A model generated the notes under the pieces. The model saw only the letters and a list, made by a program, of their open reading frames with translations, made no database searches and was not told the origin of the DNA. 64,000 nt of DNA from positions 1 through 64,000 of the forward strand of contig JAMFTG010000333.1 in assembly GCA_023974075.1 (NCBI GenBank), in the 5' to 3' direction. The stretch's first letter is position 1; each line of letters opens with the position of its first letter. This document shows positions 56,348-64,000 of the stretch, one piece after another. Both the position numbers and the translations under genes were made by a program. The stretch comes from Chaenocephalus aceratus (lineage: Eukaryota; Chordata; Actinopteri; Perciformes; Channichthyidae).

Positions 56348-59337
56348 CTAACTATAAGCTTTATCAAAAAGGAAGGTCTTAAGCGCACTCTTAAAAACGG
56401 ATAGGGTGTCTGCCGCCCGAACACAAACTGGAAGCTGATTCCACAAATGTGGAGCTTGATAAGAAAAGGCTCTGGCTCCCATTGTACTTTTAGAGATTCT
56501 AGGAACAACCAACAACCCTGCATTATTGGAACGCAATGCCCTAGTAGGACAGTAGGGTATAATGAGTTCTTTAAGGTAAGATGGCGCCTGCCCATTAAGG
56601 GCTTTGTAGGCGAGAAGAAGAATTTTAAATTCTATCCTGTGTTCTATAGGGAGCCAGTGTAAGGCAGCCAGAACAGGAGTAATGTGGTCCCTTTTCCTAA
56701 CTCTGGTTAGTACACGAGCCGCAGCATTTTGAATCAGCTGAAGCGACTTGACTGACTTCTTGGTACACCCTGATAATAAAGAGTTACAATAATCCAGCCT
56801 AGAAGTAACAAATGCATGGACTAGTTTCTCTGCATCGTTTTGAGGCAAGATATGCCTGATTTTTGCAATGTTACGTAGATGGAAGTAGGCGGTCCTTGAA
56901 ATTGATTTTATGTGGGCATTAAAGGATAAATCCTGATCAAATATAACACCAAGATTCCTTACAGTCTCACTGGAGGCCAAATTAATGCCATCCATAGTTA
57001 GTATATCTTTAGATAATTTGTTTCGTAGATTCTTCGGGCCAAGTACAATAACTTCAGTTTTGGTCGTGTTTAACATCAAAAAGTTTAAGGTCATCCACGT
57101 TTTTAAGTCCTTAAGGCAGTCTTGAATTGTATTTAGATGATTAATTTCATCAGGCTTGATTGATAAATATAGTTGAGTATCATCCGCATAACAATGAAAG
57201 TTTACAGAATGATTCCTTATAATATTGCCTAACGGAAGCATATATAATGTGAACAAAATAGGTCCGAGCACTGAGCCCTGTGGCACTCCATGGCTAACTT
57301 TGGTTTACGTGGAAGATTCATCGTTAACACGTACAAACTGAGAGCGTTCAGATAGATAGGACCTAAACCAGCCTAAAGCAGTTCCCTGTATGCCAACTAA
57401 GTGCTCTAGTCTTTGCAATAGGATATCATGGTCGATAGTATCAAATGCAGCACTGAGATCGAGCAAAACAAGAATAGAGACAAGTCCCTTGTCTGAGGCT
57501 ATTAGAATATCATTTGTGACTTTAACCAGAGCTGTCTCTGTGCTATGATGTGTTCTAAAGCCAGACTGAAAATCTTCAAATAAATCATTGTTTTTTAAGT
57601 AATCACACAACTGTTTTGCGACCGCTTTCTCAAGAATTTTTGAGAGGAACGGAAGATTAGAAATAGGTCTATAGTTGGCTAAAACCTCTGGATCGAGGTT
57701 GTGCTTTTTAACAAGCGGTTTTATCACTGCTACTTTGAATGATTGTGGAACATAGCCTGATAATAAAGACATATTCATAATATTTAATAAAGAAGTGCTA
57801 ATTAATGGAAAAACAGCTTAGTTGGAATTGGGTCTAACATGCACGTTGATGGTTTAGAAGAGAAAATCATTGAATGTAATTGTTCAAGGTTAATGGCTGA
57901 AAAGCATTCTAGTTTACTATCTAGTGTAATATTCGAACTTACGTTTCCGGGAGCTGTTGATAACACTATACTGGTCAAAGGCAAGAGGTCATTAATTTTG
58001 TTTCTAAGAGTAACAATTGTATCCTTAAAAAAGCACATAAAATCATTACTACTGAGTGCTATGGGAATAGAAGGCTCAATGGAGCTGTGGCTCTCTGTCA
58101 GCCTGGCTACAGTGCTGAAAAGAAATCTTGCATTATTCTTATTCTCATCTATTAATGAAGAGTAGTAGGCTGCTCTCGCTTTACGCAGTGCTTTCTTATA
58201 TTCATTGAGAGTAATATGCCAAATTAAACGAGATTCTTCAAGTTTAGTGGAACGCCATATCCTTTCAAGTTGTCTAGACTTTTGCTTTATTTTGCGGGTT
58301 TCGGCATTATGCCATGGAGCTAATCTATGTTGTTTTATTTTCTTCTTTTTCAAAGGAGCAACAGAGTCTAATTTTATTCGCAGCGCATCTATAGCACTAT
58401 CAACAACATGATCAATTTGTGGTGGTGTACATTTTGTATAAGTTCCCTCCCCTACATGCAGACATGCTATCGAGTTAAGTATTGGTGGAATCTCTTCCTT
58501 AAATGTGGCTATAGCACTAACAGATAGGTTTCTGCTGCAGGAGCTTTTGACTAATGCTTTGTAGTCTAGTAATAGTACTTCAAAAGTTACCAAGAAATGG
58601 TCGGATAGAGCAGGATTATGCGGTTCGACTAATAGTTGCTCAATTTCAATACCATAAGTCAGAACAAGGTCGAGAGTGTGATTATAGCAGTGGGTTGGTT
58701 TATTTACACTCTGACAGAAACCAACAGAATCTAATATAGAGTTAAATGCAACAGTAAGGCTATTTTTATCATCGTCAACATGAATATTAAAGTCACCTAC
58801 GATAATTACTTTGTCTGTTTTAAGAACCAAAGTTGATAAAAACTCAGAGAATTCTGATAAGAATTCTGAATAAGGACCTGGTGCACGATACACTGTAACA
58901 AATAAGATTGGCTGCAAAGTTTTCCAGGTCGGATGCGTAAGACTAAAAACGAGGCTTTCAAAGGAGGTATAATTTAATTTTGGTTTAGTATTGATAAGTA
59001 AACTTGAGTCAAAGATTGCTGCAACTCCACCTCCTCGGCCCGTGCCTCGAGCAATATGAGTGTTGATATGGCTGGGTGGAGTGGCCTCATTTATGCTGAC
59101 ATATTCTTCATGTCTCAACCAAGTTTCAGTGAGACAGCATATATCAATATTATAATCTGATATTAAATCATTTACCAATATTGCTTTAGATGCTAGAGAT
59201 CTTATGTTTAAGAGACCACATTTAATCTTCCTGTTTTGTTGCACTGTAGTAGTTGTTACATTTACTTTTATTAGGTTATTATGTATGACACCTCCATTAG
59301 GTTTTACCTTAAATTGTCCTTGGGCAGACACACACAC
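56348..59337 (-). pseudogene. L2-C ORF2, endonuclease / reverse transcriptase with two lesions
   Basis: Start chosen at 59337 (MCVSAQGQFKVKPNGG), downstream of ORF1. Endonuclease: [118 protein letters not shown], then [19 protein letters not shown] and [12 protein letters not shown], ending KTFLFDKAYS at 56348. A 10-bp deletion near 57815 (copy A has CTTCCTTCAA there) shifts the frame, and a TAA at about 57303 replaces the CAA of copy A. Otherwise every catalytic box is intact, so inactivation is recent. Confidence 0.9.
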
Positions 59338-59386
59338 CGCTAATATTGGGTATTTTATTGGGTTCGGGATTCCTATGGATGACTGC

Positions 59387-59487
59387 CTAGGAGAGAGCGC
59401 AGAGAAGCGTGTAAGACTGCGACTCCGCCTCCTGGTCTCAACTCCAGTTTGTCATGGATTAAGTCCACAAAGCCCTGAAATGTTTGC
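59387..59487 (-). other. 101-nt segment absent from copy B: possible GC-AG intron
   Basis: Relative to copy B (junction at 49135-49142), copy C has 101 extra bases that start GCAAACATTT and end with a pyrimidine-rich tract and CCTAG. Removing it gives the ORF1 end seen in B. The alternative is a simple deletion in B through a 3-bp GGC microhomology. Confidence 0.4.
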
Positions 59488-60309
59488 CGAAATGAGATCT
59501 GCACCTTCCAAAGTAGGATGAATGCCGTCTCTCTTAATCAGACCAGGTTTTCCCCAGAAGGCTGTCCAATTATTTACGAAGCCCACATTGTTTGCTGGGC
59601 ACCACCAAGACAACCAGCGCTGAAATGATGACATGCGGCTATACATGTCATCATTGATCAGATTGGGGAGGGGACCAGAGAAGATTACGGTGTCCGACAT
59701 TGTTTTAGCATAACTACACACCGACTCCACATTAAGTTTGGTGCATTCTGATTGGCGTAAACGAACATCATTACCACCGACGTGAATAACAATCCTACCG
59801 TATTTATGTTTATTTTTAGCCAGCAGTTTAAGATGCGCCTCAACGTCGCCCGCTCTGGCCCCCGGAATGCATGTGACTGTGGAGGCTTCGGTCTCTAAAT
59901 TCACGTGTCTCATAATAGAGCTACCAATAACCAGAGTTGGCCTCTCAGCGGGTGTCTCGCTGAGTGGGGAATATCTGTTAGATACGTGAACGGGTTGGTG
60001 GGGACCTGCGGGTTTCGCGTTATGCCCCTTCTGAACAGTCACCCAGTCTCCCTGCTGCTCGGGAGTTGCCGGGGGACGGCTAAGAGGAGCTACCTTTTGC
60101 CGGTCCGCACATGCTAACATGGGCTTTACTTTAGCTGAGTTACTTTCTAAGATGCGGAGCCGGGCTTCTATGGCTATGATTCCCGCCTCCAACCTAACAA
60201 CTATACTACATTTAACACATGTATCCTTACCAGTAAAGGAGGCCGGGAAGTAACCAAACATGAGACAGGAAGAGCAGGAAATAGCACCAGAGGGTGGGGA
60301 AAGAGCCAT
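59452..60309 (-). CDS. L2-C ORF1, SGNH-esterase protein, intact frame
   Basis: A 285-codon open frame starting MALSPPSGAISCSSCLMFGY. The N-terminus has two Cys pairs (CSSC and CVKC), a possible zinc-binding knuckle, followed by a coiled-coil-like helix (AGIIAIEARLRILESN), a Pro-rich linker, and an SGNH hydrolase domain: VIGSSIMRHVN (block I serine), HVGGNDVRLRQ (block III Asn), RDGIHPTLEGADL (block V Asp/His). Esterase-bearing ORF1 proteins are known from CR1 and L2 LINEs and are thought to help the ribonucleoprotein at membranes or in RNA handling; the substrate is unknown. The end GLCGLNP comes from reading through the 101-nt segment that copy B lacks. It precedes ORF2 by about 115 bases on the same strand. 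Confidence 0.85.
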   Translation of the reverse strand: MALSPPSGAISCSSCLMFGYFPASFTGKDTCVKCSIVVRLEAGIIAIEARLRILESNSAKVKPMLACADRQKVAPLSRPPATPEQQGDWVTVQKGHNAKPAGPHQPVHVSNRYSPLSETPAERPTLVIGSSIMRHVNLETEASTVTCIPGARAGDVEAHLKLLAKNKHKYGRIVIHVGGNDVRLRQSECTKLNVESVCSYAKTMSDTVIFSGPLPNLINDDMYSRMSSFQRWLSWWCPANNVGFVNNWTAFWGKPGLIKRDGIHPTLEGADLISANISGLCGLNP

Positions 60310-60536
60310 GGCTAGCTATCAAGCTAAAGTAGCTACCGTTAGCAAACCCGAAAAGAGTGTAGGCAACTGTGGAGTTACAGTCGCTAAGAGAAGGAGAGTT
60401 GTGAGTGCTTAAGCTGTAGTAACGTGTGATTACAACGTCAGGCACTTGCCGTGATCAAGAGTTTTAAAACGATCGATTAAGTTTAAGTTAATAAGCTATC
60501 AGCAACAGAACAGGCACACGGGATACCCGGAGATGA

Positions 60537-60564
60537 CAACAACAACAACAACAACAACAACAAC
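60537..60564. repeat. (AAC)n microsatellite in L2-C 5' UTR
   Basis: About nine AAC units on the plus strand; copy B has four GTT units at the same place. Confidence 0.9.
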
Positions 60565-60596
60565 CGGAAGTTACAACGTGCTCACCGCAATAGGTT

Positions 60597-60710
60597 CCAT
60601 GAATGAAGTGCAGAATGCACGCAGAAAAGACGTACACTTAGTTAAATGCTGAGAAATGACCCACGATATAGTATAGCTTAATAGCAGTTAAGTGCGCCAG
60701 GATGAGTCAT
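60597..60710. other. short spacer, unassigned
   Basis: Between L2-C and the BEN-carrying element. It may be the continuation of the Ngaro-like element interrupted by L2-C, but I could not match it. Confidence 0.35.
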
Positions 60711-62692
60711 ACAGATGTAGCGCTTCGTTTCAGACGCCTACCCGGGCGGGTCCGTGATCTGCACGGGGTGGGCCCCTGCTGAAAAGGAAAACCCCCCCGC
60801 AGGACTTGAAACGCCCCCTTGATAAATACATTTAATTATAATGAAACCAGCAGCAATGGATCATGGATCCACCAGGGGGAGCCATGAAAAGCTGCCACAC
60901 TGGAACTCATGTGAAATAAACAGCTGATCTACAGGGATCTGATATAGCGGATATTTGTTAAGATCCATATATGTCACGGATAGGATCATATTCTGTGCTA
61001 AGTAAGAGACATGTAATCATTTACTAAACATCACCATGTTTTTATTTAACAAAATAATGTTTAATTCACGTTGGCGTAAGTACAAAACCATCGCTATGTT
61101 TTTAGATCAGGAAATGCATCCAGGGTCAAACAAACGATGTTCGATCGTGATCCTCGCGATCATTTAATGTATCATATGTTCGCGAGTTGAAATGAATGCA
61201 CTCAATTTAATCCACGTGAGTTTACAACAACGACAATAATCGCTTTGTTTTTATATCACATCCGACGGAGGAAAATGCAGCAGCTCTCTACCGATCATCC
61301 TAATCCCACGGGCAAACAATAATATGTACAGTGCTAATAGTTTACTGTATCGATGTCTAATATTACTGCTATAATAATCACACATTGAGTTGTTGAAATC
61401 AGACCGTCGTTTTTTTTAAACGCTCTGAATGAAACCGCAGCTCTCAGGTGATCAGCTGTGTGTTTACACAATAACATATGCATAGTAATTTAATACCTTC
61501 CAACACACATTGTAAGAACAGTTCTGTTTCATATGAGTGTTGAGAGCCGTATCCACAAATCTACTAATTTTGCCCTCAGTGCACCAGATTGATGCATTTA
61601 ACTTCAATTTAAATAAAAACATCTTCTGTTGTAACAACAATAACATTATAAATAGTAACATAGCATGGTATTGCACATTTACTGTAGCTTTGAGTGTTAC
61701 TGGCCTGAGATTTTTTTATGACATGAATGAAGGTGACTGAGGCTTTTTAATATAGACTTTTCAGTGTCCCACATTTTGCACAGAACTGTCCCACATTAGG
61801 AAAACAGATTGTCTGAGACAACTTGGCACTAAGAGTACTAATATGTCTACCATTTCTTTTATGAGTTTAATATCTGCATGTTCTCTTTTGGTTTGATTAG
61901 GACACATCCTGGGGATTTCAGAATGTTACTGGATTTTGATTTATTGTATCGGCTTCATGTCGCAATATATTCCCGAAGTCTGAAATGCAAAAATGTTCCA
62001 CATTAGGGCAATTCACCCTACATTTAATCATTTTGTTTATTTTTAACGAAATAAATGTGCTTTAATCCATCATGAAATTAATATAGGCTATTTACTTAGT
62101 ACATATCTGACATTAACGATTAACACACTGTTCATACTGCTCACAGGCTGATATCTAGTGTATTCATACCCCTCACTGTTTATTCATCATTCAATTCATT
62201 ATATATTTTATTCTGTAGATTGTGTACATTACTTTTCACTTTACTGCTTGTTGCACCTGGTTAGAAGCTAAACTGCATTTCGTTGTCTCAGTACCTGTAA
62301 TCTGTGCAATAACAATAAAGTTTAATCTAATCTTGAGCAGGAACTAATGTAGGAACTTAGTACATATCTGACATTAACGATTAAACACGTTTGTGCATTC
62401 TTTATGAATGCAAACCGAGTCATTTCGTTTATTTTTAACGAAATAAATGTGATTTAATCCACATAATTTACTGTGTTAATTGTTTACTTTGTATTGTTTA
62501 ACTTGAATGTTCTTCACTTTTTAAATGCCTCTGTGATGTGCTGCTACCCATTTCCCCTCGGGGACTAATACACGAATACTATGACATTAACGATTAAACA
62601 CATTTGTGCATTCTTTATGAATGCAAACCGAGTCAAGCCGACTCTAATAAACGAATACTATATATTGAACGTCTATTGAATGGCCTTTGTAT

Positions 62693-62700
62693 GTATACAG
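62693..62700. other. empty hAT target site (GTATACAG)
   Basis: Single copy of the octamer that flanks the hAT at 17605-22238 in copy 1. Here CAG is followed directly by TACAGTATAGCCC. Confidence 0.95.
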
Positions 62701-63042
62701 TACAGTATAGCCCAACCATTTACACCTTCCTTTTTTCCCGTCAAGAGTTTGAATTGGAGAAAGGTAATTGGTGGTGCTTTTATAGCCTATTGCATAATAA
62801 CTGTGTGATTTATATTGCTTTTCAAATGCATATGGCCACCCATTTACACGGCTCTTCCCGTCAAGAATATGAATAGAACTTAGTTAGATCACTTTACATT
62901 TCTGCGAATGAATTTTTAATCACACACGTCTCCCCATCCCGAAAATAATAAAGAAAATAAAAAGAGGAAACAATTTTCAAGTTCAGTTTTCACCGTTTTA
63001 TTTAAAATAACTGACATACAGTAACAGACACATGCTGTAGGC

Positions 63043-63362
63043 CTATCTGCTGCGGAAACCAGGACGAGCGATTTCGGGATCTGTTTTTCTGGGGCTCCTC
63101 AGTCTCTCGTTTACCCGGCTCCTGATCTTATGTCACTGGTCAATGTTCAGATTTGGGAACCGATTGGAAACATAAGACTCAATCTGTTGCTTCACATTGA
63201 GGGGGAGAGGCATTTTCCCATTGGTCCCAGTCCAGTTGGTTATTTTCACCATTCTCCTATATGTTACAAATGGCGTTATGGCCATGAACATATTAGCAGC
63301 ATAGATCTCAGGGCGATGCTGTCCCTTAAAAAAGCTGTCCTGGTAAAAACTTTCCTCTCGTT
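63043..63362 (-). pseudogene. BEN-like C-terminal exon, copy 2, nonsense codon
   Basis: Same exon as 22569-22893, with an acceptor CAG at 63363-63365 and a stop at 63043. Here the frame is continuous through ITPFVTYRRMVKITNWTG, without the five extra bases of copy 1, but the Trp of NIDQW is TGA. The peptide before and after is otherwise conserved (MPLPLNVKQQIESYVSNRFP). The two copies are therefore inactivated independently, and together they show what an unbroken exon looked like. BEN assignment is by eye only. Confidence 0.5.
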
Positions 63363-64000
63363 CTGAGGAAACAGCCCTGGTGGGTTCATACCGTTCTCCA
63401 GCCCCAACCCCCCCATGTGTCCTATGTACTGTATGTTGGGGACCCTTTGTTTAAAACTAATTGGCCATCGGAATGTGTGGAGTCACATTCCACAGCTCTC
63501 CCCCCTCCTGTGATCCCCCGCACACAGAGAGAGAGGGAGAAAAACTAAATATACATGACTTTGATTTAGTAGATTTCGCATGAGAGCAAAATGAGAATAT
63601 ATGTGTGTAAGAGTGAAAATATGCTGCATTTTGAATGTCCGATAGTCCACCATTTCCACCGGAAATATCAAACATTTAATAAAAGTGAAAAACAATGAAC
63701 AAGACTTAACGTATTCATCATAATTAATTATATTTATTTCGTTTGGATGTAGGTGATCTTCTACTATATGAACATTTTGGACCCAAAATCACAACAAAAA
63801 CGTAAAAACAGATTTTGAAAATGATTTTATTTTTCACAACACAAACATACACAACGAAACCATTTAAAAGCTGGAAATATATACATGGGATGTGACTATG
63901 ATAATGTGAAAGTTTGATTGAGGTAGCATGGGATTTCATTCTGATAAGGCAAAAGTGTTATTATAAATATAATACAAATATATATATAAATACACATTAT

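Larger units (their letters stand above)
55757..60596 (-). mobile_element. L2-type LINE copy C, nearly full length
   Basis: Minus strand from a 5' UTR with GTTGTAACTTCCGGTTG and a (TTG)n run at 60537-60564 (AAC on the plus strand), through ORF1 (60309-59452) and ORF2 (59337-56348), to a 3' UTR and ATTG-type tail (55757-55778). It is the only copy here with both ends. ORF1 is open; ORF2 has one 10-bp deletion and one nonsense codon. It probably inserted into the Ngaro-like element. Confidence 0.92.
60711..64000 (-). mobile_element. TA-flanked TIR element with BEN-like exon, copy 2 (runs off window)
   Basis: Begins TACAGATGTAGCGCTTCG, the same terminus as copy 1 at 15584. It is collinear with 15585-23550 without the hAT insertion. 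Differences include small indels (for example ACTACAT versus ACTCAAT at 61201, a deletion near 62505) and a replaced block of about 90 bp (63525-63615). The right terminus is beyond the window. Confidence 0.65.

Overview
This window is teleost fish chromosomal DNA made almost entirely of transposable elements, many inserted into one another. The organism inference rests on the mix: CR1/L2 LINEs whose first ORF is an SGNH esterase, an RTE-type LINE, a fish-type L1, tyrosine-recombinase retroelements (DIRS and a Ngaro-like element), Ty3/gypsy, many hAT-type elements with 8-bp target-site duplications (TSDs), and very long TG/CA arrays. I see no bacterial-type operon, tRNA, rRNA or CRISPR array. 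The only plausible host-gene sequence is a set of proline-rich candidate exons at 1-1.73 kb, which I cannot name.

Layout. 0-4.3 kb: candidate host exons, a 25-bp VNTR, TG and GAT arrays. 4.3-9 kb: LTR fragment, hAT relic, gypsy gag remnant, an unclassified repeat, then an LTR with a tRNA-primer site. 9.3-10.6 kb: a clean hAT element that split a CA microsatellite. 11-11.8 kb: L2 fragment. 15.6-25.1 kb: a TA-flanked element with inverted ends and a BEN-like exon, interrupted by a BED-finger hAT (exact 8-bp TSD) that is itself interrupted by a nearly full-length RTE-like LINE (12-bp TSD). 26-31.6 kb: env-like fragment and a decayed L1 split by another hAT. 31.6-34.5 kb: truncated DIRS. 34.7-37.2 kb: L2 copy A. 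38.5-41 kb: repeat composites and a hAT with perfect TSD. 42.1-43.8 kb: a hAT carrying two smaller elements. 43.8-48 kb: broken gypsy pol. 48-54.1 kb: L2 copy B, interrupted by a solo LTR, a TTAA-flanked element, a 4-bp-TSD element and a Ngaro-like element. 54.1-55.8 kb: that Ngaro-like element. 55.8-60.6 kb: L2 copy C, nearly complete. 60.7-64 kb: second copy of the BEN-carrying element, without the hAT insertion, running off the end.

The genes here form no pathway; the relationship between parts is one of successive insertion. A relative order can be read: gypsy, then L2-B inside it, then four elements inside L2-B including the Ngaro-like one, then probably L2-C inside that. Nearly every reading frame carries a stop, a frameshift or a lost catalytic residue; L2-C ORF1 is open. 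All family names are from reading motifs by eye; no search was run.
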